A stretch of 64,000 nt of DNA from Pelagophyceae sp. CCMP2097 (taxonomy: Eukaryota; Sar; Pelagophyceae). The translations under genes and the position numbers were made by a program. Below, in pieces: positions 52,001 to 62,048 of this stretch (its first letter is position 1; the number at the start of each line of letters is the position of its first letter). A model generated the notes under the pieces. That model saw nothing but the letters and a program-made list of their open reading frames with translations, had not been told where the DNA came from and did no database searches. The stretch spans positions 938,482 through 1,002,481 of the forward strand of contig MU657165.1 in NCBI GenBank assembly GCA_026770575.1. Reading direction: 5' to 3'.

Positions 52001-53825
52001 AGGGTTTGCCCAGCGCGGCGGCGAGGACCAGGAACGTGGCCATGCCCATTAAAGGCGGCGTGGCGTTGATGACAGTGAAGATGCCCGTAAAACACTTCAA
52101 AAGCCTCCTCAAAATGGCAAGATCGACGGCTCGTCTTTTCGCGATCGAGGCGGCGATGCCCTTTTCAAAGGCGAGCATCTTGATGATCCGGGACCCCTGC
52201 AGAGCCTCTGTGATGAGCTCCATTCGAGACGACCGAGCTTTGAGAAAGGCCTTAGTGTGTTTGGCCATTTCCTTGAAAATGCGGCCGTTCAGAGTGCCCA
52301 ACACAAACATGACGCCCAAAGCGCCGACGGCGGCGATGCCGACGAGGTAGAACAGACCCGCGAGCGTCACCGCGAGCTGGAGCAGCGGCCCCCACGTCCA
52401 GTGGAAGTTGGCTACCGCAGTGAGGACGTTTTGAATGTCGGCCGACATCAACGCGACGACCTCTCCGACGCGCCCGACGCCGTCGGCCGACATGTCCAGC
52501 CGCGAGCCCTTTGTGTAGAGCAGCATCATCAGAGCGCCGCGGCACCGCGTCGCCACGCGCCGCTGCAAATAGTTTTGCCTAAATGAAGGCGCGTCAAAGG
52601 GCGGCGATTCAAAGGGCAATCCAGAGCGCCAAAGAGAGGCCGTCAAAGGGCGCTTCAGACAAAGGGAGGCGCCGCGCGGGACTCACGCCGTGTCGAGGCA
52701 GGCCTGCGCCACGGGCCCGAAGAAGAGCGCCCCGCAGGCCGCCCAGCCAATCGCGTCCTGTGTGCCAAACTTCCGCAAGATGGCGTAGAGGCCCAAAGGC
52801 TGCGCGTAGGCCGACGCGACGTAAAAGAGGCGGCAGACGCCAGACCCGATAAAGTGCGCGGGCGCGAGCCAGGCCAAGTGGCAAAAGAGGGCCACCGTGC
52901 GCGCGCGGTCCGACGTCGCCGCCCGCGCCCGCGTGGGCGCGCCCGTTTCCGAGTACGCCTCTCGACCGTACGTCGACGCCGCCGACTTGAAGACGGCCTC
53001 CTCCAGCGCGGGCCACGAATGTTCGACGCGGTCGCCGCGCATCAACGGCGGCAGGTCCTTCTCGCCGAGCTTGTCGCCCGAGCCGTGCGCGCGCTTGCGC
53101 ACGAAGAGGTCGTTTAGCCAATTGAAACTGACCACTTCGTAAAGGCCGCACGACAACTCTTCCGGCGAAGGCGATTCGTTGGCCGCGACCATCAGATGCT
53201 TACGCGCGGCGGCGCAGCTCAACAGCAGCGGCGCGTGCGCCAAGAGGGCCCAGAACGACGCGCGGCCGGCGAGTCTTTCCAAGTCGCCGGCGATAATCAG
53301 CGCCCAGGGCACGTCGCGCAGCGCCGCCGCCGCCGCTCCGCAGACGAAGACGAAGATGAGGGGCGAGTGTCTCCGCCGCTGCAGCGCCTTGTACTCTGCG
53401 CCGTCGGCCGTGGCCGCGATTGCCCACGCGCAACACCGCAGCAACTGCGATGCGGCGACGAGCGCCGCTTTCGCCACGGTTTCGTTTGCGTCGTCGGCGT
53501 GCTGGCCGCAGCGCACGGCTGCGACAACTGCGCCCATGAGATAGTACATCGCCGCGACGTAGAAGAAAAGTTGGCGGAGGTACAAACCTGCGCGCGACTT
53601 GACCCAGCCCTCGCCGCATTCATCCCGCTCCACGTCGGGCACGAGGTTCTCTTCTGCGCCGTCGAATTCGACACGCGAATAAGCGGGCCGCTTGCGCTGC
53701 AAAAGGCGCCGCGCCGACGCGTGGGCGTAGGCCAGCCAGCCTCCGGCGAAGAAAACGAGCGCCGCGCCGATGAGGCACGACGCAGCCTCGCCGGAACGCG
53801 TCAGCGTCTGCGCCAGAGGCATCAT
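49067..53825 (-). CDS. ABCC/MRP-type full ABC transporter
   Basis: Three exons (52687-53825, 50337-52578, 49067-50287), GT-AG, give about 1533 residues. The order is an N-terminal hydrophobic region, TMD1, NBD1, TMD2, NBD2, as in MRPs that export organic anions and glutathione conjugates. The ABCC linker motif VVSFNWLNDLFVRKR precedes TMD1. NBD1 has Walker A GITGGGKSS, signature LSGGQQQR and Walker B VYVLDDP (Asp for Glu, normal in ABCC NBD1). NBD2 has GRTGAGKST, signature LSLGERQ and LVLMDEATANVD. ESLNGLATLRAF lies at the TMD2 end. The frame extends upstream of the ATG at 53825 without another ATG. The 370-bp gap to the next plus-strand gene probably holds both promoters. Confidence 0.92.
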
Positions 53826-54198
53826 CTGTCTCGCGAGCGGAGACCACAGACCACGAGAGGGCGGCGGCCTCGACGGGCGCGCCCGCGGGGTGGTCGACGA
53901 CAATAGAACTTGCCCCTTGCACGCGCCTTCGTTCGAACTTCGGCTCGGTTCACAATCAGGTCCTGGGAAATTTCGTCACGAAAACAATTAGACGAAAAAC
54001 CGACGAAAAAAACGTTGAGCCGGGCTTCAGCGAGCGTCGGGACACCCCGGGCCGACTCGGAGCGTGCCGGACCCGGGCGAGGGCGGGTTTAGGCTGGATT
54101 CCGCGTAGAGCGCCGGAGCCGGCCGCGGGGTTGCCGGCCGCGCATCGAGTCGCCGTCGCGGCTCGCGTGCGGCGCCTATTGCTCCCGGCGGTGCCGCC

Positions 54199-55305
54199 AT
54201 GGCCGAGGCGCGATCGCGCTGCGACTTTTTCAGCTGCCACACGTCCGCCGACGGCCTGCTCTGGCTCGGGAGCCGCGCGGGGTCCGTCTGCGCCTACGAT
54301 GCGCGGCTCCACGCCGTGCGAGCGCTGTGGCTTTCACTGGACACGGTCCTCGCGCTCCGCGCCCACGCGTCGCACTCCGCCGTCGCCATCGAGGCGCACA
54401 AGGGCGTGCTCCACATCGTCAGGCGAGTGCCCGCCGCAGGCACGCGGGGAGCGGCAACGCCAGAGTTGCCTTTGATAGCTACTCGATTGCAGACACGGGC
54501 CACGCCCTTAAAGCGTCGACGCCCATCTTCGTCGACGCGGCCCGGTCCGCCGTCGATTGCGCCGAGGTGTGCGTCTGCGAGCGCTCGCCCCACGTCCTCG
54601 TCGCGTGCGGTTTTGAACTCTCCATGTGGTCCGTAACCCGCGGCGCGGCGCCGCAGCTGCTGGCGCGCCTCGCCGCCCCGCCGGAATCGCTCGGCCCCAT
54701 GGCGCTCGACCGCGGCGTCGCCGCCGTCGCCGGCGGCGGCAATTGCAGGATGCTCCGCTTCCCCGAGGCGGCGGCCGAAACGGCAGACTTGGCCGTCGCG
54801 GCGCCGCATGCCGCGCTCGCCGCGACGGCCGACTTCGCCGTCGGCGCCGCAGATTTCCTCTGCTTTATCCGCGACGACGATGCCAGGCCGAACCGACTCG
54901 CCGTGATGCATCGCGATACCGTCCGCGTCTACGACCTCGGCGCGGCGCCGACGATTCAATGCTCCTGGAAGCTGCGCGGCGACGTCACCTGTACGCTCCC
55001 GGCGCGCGCCGGACGCGTGCACGCGCTCACGACGGCGGGCATCGAGGTGCGCTCTCGAAACGCCATGCGTCGCGGCCCCGCACCTTTGAGCGCAGGTCTG
55101 GGCCTGCGCCCCCGAGCCGCGGCTGCTGTACCTGCAGCAGTTCAAGAGTTCGTGCTTTTCCGCGAAGCTGGCCCGGCAGCGCGTGCCGATCCACGGCGGC
55201 GACGGCGTCGCCGGCTGCTTCAAGCTCTTGCAGCGCTGCGCAAGAGACCTCGACCCCGAACCGCACGGCGACGTCACAACCGCCGTGCCCGCCGCAGGGT
55301 CGTAG
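54199..55305 (+). CDS. Beta-propeller-like protein of unknown function
   Basis: Three exons (54199-54422, 54464-55046, 55096-55305) give 338 residues. Repeated short beta blocks suggest WD40-like blades: GLLWLGSRAGSVCAYDARL, HVLVACGFELSMWSVTRG, CRMLRFPE, RLAVMHRDTVRVYDLG and HALTTAGIEVWACAPEP. The C-terminus (LLYLQQFKSSCFSAKLARQR...GCFKLLQRC) is helical. Such a short propeller with a helical tail could be part of a vesicle-tethering or lysosome-related complex, but I cannot assign it. The first intron (54423-54463) is only 41 bp and has a consensus GC donor (CAG then GCGAGT). Confidence 0.62.
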
Positions 55306-55413
55306 GCGACGTATGAGACGGCATCAACTTTAACGGCATACCGACTGACGCAGGGTTCCGAGGTCTCGAGAGTCCCCACTCGCTTCGGCGGCGAGAAAAG
55401 CGCTTCATCGGCG

Positions 55414-56419
55414 TTAGTCCTTTTTTGGTCGCTCTTCGCCGCCGATGATCTCGAGGACGGCGTCGGCGGTGGCGTACTGCGCCTTGTGCCGGTCGAAGAG
55501 CAAAACGAGGCGGCCGCAGAACTCAGCGTGGACCTACCCCCGCGCCGTGCGCAGACGACCCACCGGGGCTCTTCGCAAGAGCGTTTCCCGCATCTCCGGG
55601 GAGACGTGTCCAGGGGAAACTCACCTTGTCGACGGTGGCGTCGAAGTTTGCGTCGTCGCGCGCGACCTTGGGCACGGCCATGGGTTCGCCGATTACGGCG
55701 ACGAGCGAGACCTTGCGCGGCAGCAGCGGCGCGAGCCAGCTCCGGCCGAAGACGAGCGGCACCGCGACGTGCGCCTTGTCGCAGAGCCAGAGGCGCTGCT
55801 TGAGCAGGAAACCGCTCGGCAGGTACATGTCGTTCTCCCCAAAGGAATACGCGGGGATGAGCGGCAGGCCGAACTCGACTGCTAACTTGACAAAGCCCTT
55901 GCGCGTCTTCCAGAAGGCGACGTGCCTGCCCGGCGCGGCGCGCATCTGCTCTGCCTCGCCGCCGGGGTAGACGAACAACGACCTCCCAGAGTTGAGCACT
56001 TTGCGGGCCACGGCCGCAGAGGCGTCGACGTTGCCCGTCCACATCAGGAGCTCGCGGTAGCCTGGGACCTTGAAGACGACGGACGCGGCCAGGTCCCGTC
56101 GGTCCACGGGCCAGACTTTGTCGGAGAACCAGCCTGCTACATCAGTCATAAAAATGGCGTGGTTAAACGAGACGACGCCGTGCGGCGCCGCCGCGAGGAT
56201 GCCCTGCTTGCACGCTCGCAGCTTTTCCGGCTCCTCGACGACGACTTTGCAGTCGTTGAAGAGCCACCTCGCCAGCGTCTTCCAAAACCAGTGCTTCTGG
56301 AATTCCACCCAGATTCCACCCGCCGCCGTCCGCTCCAGGCCGCTCAGGTAACACCGCGGCAGGTAGACGCCGATGCAGCCGATGCAGACTCCCAGCGCGT
56401 GGATCCAAATGTTTGCCAT
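55414..56419 (-). CDS. DGAT2-family acyltransferase
   Basis: Catalyses acyl-CoA-dependent acylation of a glycerolipid or alcohol in the ER. Two exons (55625-56419 and 55414-55533, GT-AG) give 304 residues. An N-terminal membrane hairpin (HALGVCIGCIGVYL) precedes APHGVVSFNHAIF (residues 78-90). FVYPGGEAEQM (Tyr151 on) is the YPGGxxE motif; FGLPLIPAYSFGENDMY is the conserved FGEN block. The last exon (LVLLFDRHKAQYATADAVLEI) is the usual C-terminus. The family HPHG motif reads APHG here, so the first His is missing; the second His and the rest are kept. The substrate (DAG, MAG or wax alcohol) cannot be told from the sequence. It converges on the propeller gene 108 bp away. Confidence 0.88.
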
Positions 56420-56516
56420 GGCGCGCGCGCGCGAGGACCCGCCGCCGCCGGAATCGCCCGGTCCGATTTCTCAAACGTGCCAGTGCGACTTGAACATCTC
56501 TGAACTTCCAATTTTT

Positions 56517-56650
56517 GAGGACCCGAAGGGCCCTTGCCGTAAACTGACGTTGATTTTTCAGGACCCGAAGGGTCCTTGCCGTTTATTCAACGTCAGTTTA
56601 CGGCAAGGGCCCTTCGGGTCCTTTGATTGAAGGATTACCAGGGGCAATTA

Positions 56651-56682
<32 letters not shown>

Positions 56683-57008
56683 CGTTTGTCTGTCCGTCGC
56701 CGGGTCCATCCGTGAGGTTCCACCTTTGGGAAGAAAAAAAACAGCAACTCGGNNNNNNNNNNNNNNNNNNNNNNNNNNNNNNNNNNNNNNNNNNNNNNNN
56801 NNNNNNNNNNNNNNNNNNNNNNNNNNNNNNNNNNNNNNNNNNNNNNNNNNNNNNNNNNNNNNNNNNNNNNNNNNNNNNNNNNNNNNNTAAGGAGGATTTG
56901 AAAGTTCAGCGATTAGTTAAATAATTTCAATTATTTACGTGGGCATTGCAATGGGATTTGGCTGTATCCTTCGGGTCCTCCGTGTGCCTCCGGCGCGCTC
57001 TTGTAATA
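56517..57008 (+). repeat. Interspersed tRNA-like repeat, copy B (with gap)
   Basis: Same 5' hairpin and (GTCT)n start as copy A and the same 3' end (CTCTTGTAATA). The head contains an extra inverted copy: 35 bases from 56518 are the reverse complement of the 35 bases ending at 56623. The middle, including the B-box region, is lost in a run of N. Confidence 0.75.
56753..56887. other. Assembly gap
   Basis: About 135 N bases inside repeat copy B. Confidence 0.98.
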
Positions 57009-57418
57009 CGGCAAGGGCAATTTTGTCTGTCCGTCCCGGCCGTCCTTCTGTCTGTCCACGGGTAAATCCGTGAGGTTCCGCCTTTGGGAAGAAAAGGTCA
57101 GCAACTCGGCCGATTCAGCGATTGGTGGTTGATGCGATTGCTAAAATTGGGAGTGGAGGTCGAGCAGGGGCCTCATTGGAATCATCATAGAAGAAGTTTT
57201 TGGTCACAGGTTCGAATCTGGTCGGCCGCAAAAAAAACAAAAAAGAAATAGCTCAATAAGAAATTAAAAAATAAAAAATAAAGATAAGGAGGATTAGAAG
57301 GTTCAGCGATTAGATAAATATTTTTAATTATTTAGGAATCCTCTACGTGGGCATTGCAATGGGATTTGTCTGTATCCGAAGTCGGGTCCTCCGTGTGCCT
57401 CCGGCGCGCTCTTGTAAT
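57009..57418 (+). repeat. Interspersed tRNA-like repeat, copy C
   Basis: Directly follows copy B. It retains GGCAAGGGCAATTTTGTCTG, the A-box-like AGCGATTGGTGG, the B box GGTTCGAATC (57209-57218), the A-rich tail and the CTCTTGTAATA end. It lacks most of the 5' hairpin. Confidence 0.78.
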
Positions 57419-57426
57419 AAACATCA

Positions 57427-57468
57427 CTAGGAATTCCTAGGAATTCCTAGGAATTCCTAGGAATTCCT
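57427..57468. repeat. Four-copy CTAGGAATTC tandem repeat
   Basis: A 10-bp unit that is itself part of the palindrome AGGAATTCCT, repeated four times right after repeat copy C. A single GTAGGAATTCCTAC occurs at about 57528. Confidence 0.9.
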
Positions 57469-57618
57469 TGTAGATCTAAAAATAGTCCACTTGAACGGAA
57501 CTCTAGTCTTGGAGACACGTGAGTCGTGTAGGAATTCCTACAATTGTAGCTAGTCGACTAGTCGCGACTGTCTCTTGAGGCGCGCGCTGAGCGGCGGCGC
57601 GGGGGTCCTTCAAGGTTT

Positions 57619-58971
57619 TTAGTTCGGCTGGAGTTTGAGCCACTTTTCCGCGGGGACGATGTCGGCGCACTCGCGCTGCAGCCGGAGGCGGAGGTCCGGG
57701 TCGACGTCCTCAATCTTTTTCAGGAGCGCCGCGCAGAAGGCCTCGAATAGCTTCGGAGCGTCGACGCGCTGCGCCGTCAGCGCGAGCGCGGTGCGCGCCA
57801 ACGAGTTGGCGCCGAGCCTGTTCAGACCCACCTTGGCATTTTTTTGCTTTACGGGCGTGGTCTCGAGCTGATGCAGCAGCGCGGCCGCGGCGGCTGCGCA
57901 GAACTCGGCATCGGCGGCGCCGCCGGCGTCAAAGGCCCAGAGCACGTTGGCGATCTCCTGCGTGTCGTACAGCCGGAGGCTCCGCCGCGCGCGCTGCGCG
58001 GCGCCGGCGAAGAGTTTTTGGCGCGCGGGCGTCTTGGCCGCGCCGCCAAACAGCGCGTAGGCCAGCAGGATCCTGGAAAAGTCGCGCGGGCCCAGGTGCT
58101 CGATTCGCGCTAAAGCCTCGGCGGCGCAGTCCTCGAAGAGCTGCGGCGCCTCTTGGCGCGCCTCGGAGTAGGCTCGTACGACGTCCGCAAAGTCCTTGTG
58201 CGCTAGCCTCGCAAGCTTCGGCTGCGTAAGCTCGTCGGCAATGGCCGCCAGCAGCGCCGGACCGTTCACCGCCAAAACCTCGAGCTGCACGTACCGACGC
58301 GCCACCGCCGCCAGCACCTCGGGCCTCCAGCGCCCGCCCGCGCAGCTCTCGGCCGAATGCTCGAGGAAGAGGTCGAGGCGCCGGCGATCGTCGAGCGCCT
58401 TGAGGTCGAAGGTGCCGAGCTTCGCGATGGCGCGGATCTTCGACAGCTGCTGGAAGGCGGCGGCTATCGTGTCGATATCAAAGTCTTGGCGCCGGTCCTC
58501 GAAGAGCTCGAGCACGCCTCCTCCCGTATGCTGGCCCCGCACCAACAACGCGAGCGCCTGCTTCGCGGCGGTTTTGGCGTCGGGCGGCCCCACGATGGAG
58601 ACGATCATCGGGATGCCGTAGCCGCCGAGGCACGTGCCGTGCATCGCCGCTCGAACCTTTTCGTAGTCGCCGCCCGCGGCGAGCGTCACGTGCGCCACGC
58701 CCTTGTTCAGGCCAGTGTCCGCGTCCAGCTCCAGAGACACCGACGCGACGGCGGACTGCAGGCCGAACCTACGCGGCGCGGTGCCGCGCCGGGCCGCGGA
58801 GGACCCGGTCTCGATTGTTACTTACGCAGTCTCGATCGTCTTCGCGATGATCTCGACGGGGATGCCGCGGACGCGGAGAACTGTCGTCGTCCTCACCGTC
58901 GAAAGTCGATCCGTCGAAGCGCCGGGCACCCTGCGCAGCGCCGACCGCGCCGCGCGCGCCAAGAGGGCCAT
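57619..58971 (-). CDS. RRM plus FASTK/OPR-like helical-repeat protein
   Basis: Two exons (58826-58971 and 57619-58768) with a GC-GTAAGT donor give 431 residues. The N-terminus MALLARAARSALRRVPG looks like a mitochondrial (or plastid) transit peptide. Residues about 22-95 fold as an RRM: TTVLRVRGIP (RNP2-like), VEIIAKTIETA, GLNKGVAHVTL (RNP1-like) and GGYGIPMIVSIVG. From about 130 on there are paired helices with motifs such as LARLAHKDFADVVRAYSE, LGPRDFSRILLAYALFG and YDTQEIANVLWAFD, like the FASTK/RAP or OPR/HPR repeats of organelle RNA-binding proteins. No C-terminal RAP domain is seen. It probably acts on organellar transcripts. Confidence 0.68.
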
Positions 58972-59228
58972 GAGCCCCTCGCGATCGCTGTAATTTGGCG
59001 AAGGTGTCTGTGGGGGGTTCTCCAATGTTCTCCAGCTGGATCCAGACCGAGCGCGCCCGCGACGGGCCGCGCCCCGCCAGCGTCGCCCACGGAACCTCTG
59101 AGGCACCTCGGCAAGACTGCTCTTGTCTCGACGACACTGCTTCGTCCCAACGACACCCACCAACACCGGGCGGCCGCGGCGCGGACTAGGTATGTCTTCT
59201 TTATTGACGAAGGCGCAGCCGCGGCGCC

Positions 59229-61024
59229 TCAGTCGAGTTCGACCTCCTCGCCCGCCTCGAGCTCTTCTACCTTTGGCTTCTTGGCCGGGGGCTTGTCGTC
59301 GCGCTCCGCCTTGACGGGCCGCTTCTCCTCCTTGACCGGCCTCTTCTCCTCCTTGACCTGCCGTTTTTCCTCCTTGACGGGCCGCGCCTCGCTTGCGCGC
59401 CGCGCCTCGTCCGCCTTGAGCCGCTCCTCGTCCTTCTCTCGACGTCGTTCGTCCTTGGCCATCTGCGCCTCCGCGGCCATCTCGTCGGCAAACTTGTCAA
59501 ACTCGTATCGTCGATCCTCCGACGAGAGTGCTTTGAAGCGCTTGTCCGAGAGCGGCCGCAGCTAGCGTTTTCAGCGCGTTTGGCGAGGCGCGGCGTGCGG
59601 TGGTGCAACGAGGGAGGCGCACCACTTTGTCTTCGACCTTGGAGTAGCGCACCTTGCCCCACTTCTTGGCGGCGTCGGCGTCGTCGTCGAGGCCCGAAGC
59701 CTTGAAGAACTTGGCCGGCTCGATTTCGCCTGGCGGCGCGGTTTGAAATCGGGGCCTCTGCGGCGAGGGACACCGCGGCCCACCGAGGAGGTCGCGGAAG
59801 GCCGCGCGCTTCTTGCGCTGCTTGGCTTTCTTCTCGTCGGCCTCCGTCTTCTCCAACAGCTCGGCAAAATCGCGAAAGTACTCGCACCGCTCATTCTCAT
59901 CAATGTCGAGGTAGCGCGGGTCCTAGCGCGCTCGTCGACATGCGTAGAAACGGAGCCGCTGTCAGAGGCGACAGGGCCGCACCTGCTTGGGCTGGAGGAT
60001 CCTGCTCGCCGCAGGCCAGCTCGTCTTTGCGGTGATGGCCTCCGTCTCGGCGACGAGTGAGATAAAAGCTTGTTGCTGCTTCCGCTTCTTCTTCAGCCCC
60101 ACCTGCCGCTCCGCCTCCTTGTCGCCCTTGACGCGCCTAGGTGGCCGCGTTTCGCAGACGCCGCGCACAGAGGGCCTTTGGCGACGCACTCCCCGAGGTA
60201 CTCTGCGAACGCCTGCCTCCGGTCGCCCATCTTCGCCTCCTTCCAGCCCTCGAGCTCGCAGCAGTGGTCCTTGACGTAGTCAAAGGCGTGCCACGCTTCG
60301 ATGTCCTCCGTCCGCAGCATGTCCTTGAAGGCGGATTTTGCCACGTCCGCGTCGTACTGCCGGTTCAGCTCGGCGATGGCCCCGTCCGTCGCGTCCTCCA
60401 ACGCCGTCTTCAAAGCGTCGTAGGCCTCGTTGGCCAGCATGAACCGCCGCGCCGCCTCGGTCTCGTCGCCCTTGTTGCGGTCAGGGTGGTGCCGCAAACT
60501 CTCCTTGCGGTACGCCTTCTTGATCATGTCCCAGTCGCGGCACGAGCCCTCGAGGCCCAGCCTGCCGGCATCGTCCGCGGAAAAGGTCCAAGAAGGTGGG
60601 GCGGGGCGGCGGCGGCTCGTCGACGCCGCGATCAAAGAAAACGTCGGGCGGGGACGCGGGCGGCGCACCGCTCGGCCGCCGGGTTGAGCTTGATCGTCGG
60701 CTTGTGCGCCCGCTTCTCCGCTTTGGCCTACGGCGCGGGCCTTTGTCGGCCGCGGCGCGGCGCGGTCGTTTGTCTGCTGCCGCGTTGGCGCGGCGGGCGC
60801 GGGCTGACCTTGGCCTTGTCGTCTGCTTCCTTCCAGCGTTGCAGGATGGGTTCGATCTTGTCTCGGATGTCGGTCATCTCGCGGCGGTGCACCGGTCCGA
60901 CGTCGCCGAGCTTCAGGCCCTGCTTGGCAAGGGCGAGCGCGGCCTCGTAGAGGCCAGAGTCCAGCAGCTCGTGCATCTGCGCGATCATGTCCTTGGCCTT
61001 GGAGCGCCGCGCAATCTCCTCCAT
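59229..61024 (-). CDS. J-domain plus FF-domain protein
   Basis: Seven exons (60809-61024, 60669-60727, 60190-60561, 59983-60136, 59784-59922, 59623-59729, 59229-59561), all GT-AG, close to 459 residues. A TPR-like helical N-terminus (YEAALALAKQGLKLGDVG) precedes a J domain (about 85-160; YRKESLRHHPDRNKGDE, HPD at 117-119), so it is an Hsp70 partner. Two FF-type segments follow: FISLVAETEAITAKTSWPAA, DPRYLDIDENERCEYFRDF and KKRAAFRDLL; then KKWGKVRYSKVEDKVL, RFKALSSEDRRYEFDKF. The C-terminus repeats VKEEKR several times (Lys/Glu-rich). FF domains occur in splicing/transcription factors (PRP40, TCERG1), so a nuclear RNA-processing role is inferred. Confidence 0.78.
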
Positions 61025-61353
61025 GGCGCCAAAGTCCCAAAGGGGTCCGACGAGGCACCCGGCGTAAAGAGGGGGGGCCCGCGCGCCAACTGCGTCGACT
61101 CTCGCTTCGCCGAATCGAGATTTTTTGGCGAACGTCGAAAAGAGAGTCGTGCGGCACACTCCTGCCAACCCCCGACTTGCAGCACACACCCGCCGTCGGT
61201 CGTGGAGTCGGGAAAGTTTGTGAAACCTTTTAGCGATCGTTATATATTTTGTTGCTCGCGACGTTGGGGTGCGACTTTCGGACGACGGCGACGGCAGACG
61301 AGCCGTGCGGAAGCCGCGTGGACGGGGCGCACGAGTGCGCGTAGCTCGTCTCG
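61025..61353. other. Divergent intergenic region
   Basis: Between the J/FF gene (minus) and a small plus-strand gene. A TATATATTTTG stretch at about 61242 lies about 110 bp before the ATG at 61354. Nothing else is seen. Confidence 0.35.
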
Positions 61354-61737
61354 ATGCACGTGCCCGGCGACGACGAGGAGACCAAGTACGCGCCCGAGGC
61401 GCCGAAGCTCCCGAGCTACGGCTCCACGGACCATCAGCCGGCGGCGCTCGAGTCGGGCGGCGGGTCCGTATTGAAGCCGGCGGCCCCGAAGCCCGTGGCG
61501 GCGCCGTCGTGCTGCTCGCGCCTGAATCCGTTCACCTGGTTTTGCAATCCCGCCGGCCAAGGCGAATCCTCGCCGGTCCTGCAAGTCCAGCCCGGCGCCG
61601 CAATGACCGACATCCACCTGGCGGCAAAGGTGCTTATCGACACGTCGCTCGACGCGGTTCCTCCATCAGGTGAAGACGATCCGCCTCTCTTTGCGGACTC
61701 TGGCGACTCAGACACAGACGAGGCCAAAATCTGCTGA
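61354..61737 (+). CDS. Small hypothetical protein
   Basis: A single-exon 127-residue frame from an ATG. It is Pro/Ala/Ser-rich with a central Cys/aromatic patch (CCSRLNPFTWFCNPAG) and an acidic end (DSGDSDTDEAKIC). No family is recognised. The C-terminal Cys and the CC pair could be lipidated or bind metal, which is speculative. It could equally be one exon of a longer gene. Confidence 0.4.
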   Translation: MHVPGDDEETKYAPEAPKLPSYGSTDHQPAALESGGGSVLKPAAPKPVAAPSCCSRLNPFTWFCNPAGQGESSPVLQVQPGAAMTDIHLAAKVLIDTSLDAVPPSGEDDPPLFADSGDSDTDEAKIC

Positions 61738-62048
61738 GCTCTGGCTGGCGGCCAGGCCGACGAAGCTGCGCTCCTCCCCGATGCCGCGGCCCGACGGAAC
61801 CGTACCAACCCGCTCTGCACCGGTCCAAGACGGTGTCGACAGAAGGAGCAGAAATCTTCGAACTGACCCCTGCCACCCATGACGCCGCGCCGATGGCACG
61901 CCTCCCGCGGCACCCCTCGTAAAGATGACCGCCGTTTGATTCTCCGACGATCGCCGACGTTGGCCCGGCTGCGAAATCAAAAAGAAGAACCCTGTTGCGC
62001 GGCGCGGCGCGGCGCGAATTGGCGCGGGTTCGCCGCCTTTGAGCTTCC
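61738..62048. other. Intergenic region
   Basis: Promoter and 5' region of the TBC1D31 gene and 3' region of the small orphan. No motif stands out. Confidence 0.3.

Noticed and set aside
50337..52578. Inactive NBD1 in the ABC transporter (Asp instead of the catalytic Glu after Walker B)
   Set aside because: This is normal for the ABCC family.
57113..57230. A functional tRNA gene inside repeat copy C
   Set aside because: The B box is good, but the T stem has a mismatch, the distance between the A and B boxes is too long, and no anticodon stem forms. It is better explained as a tRNA-derived repeat.
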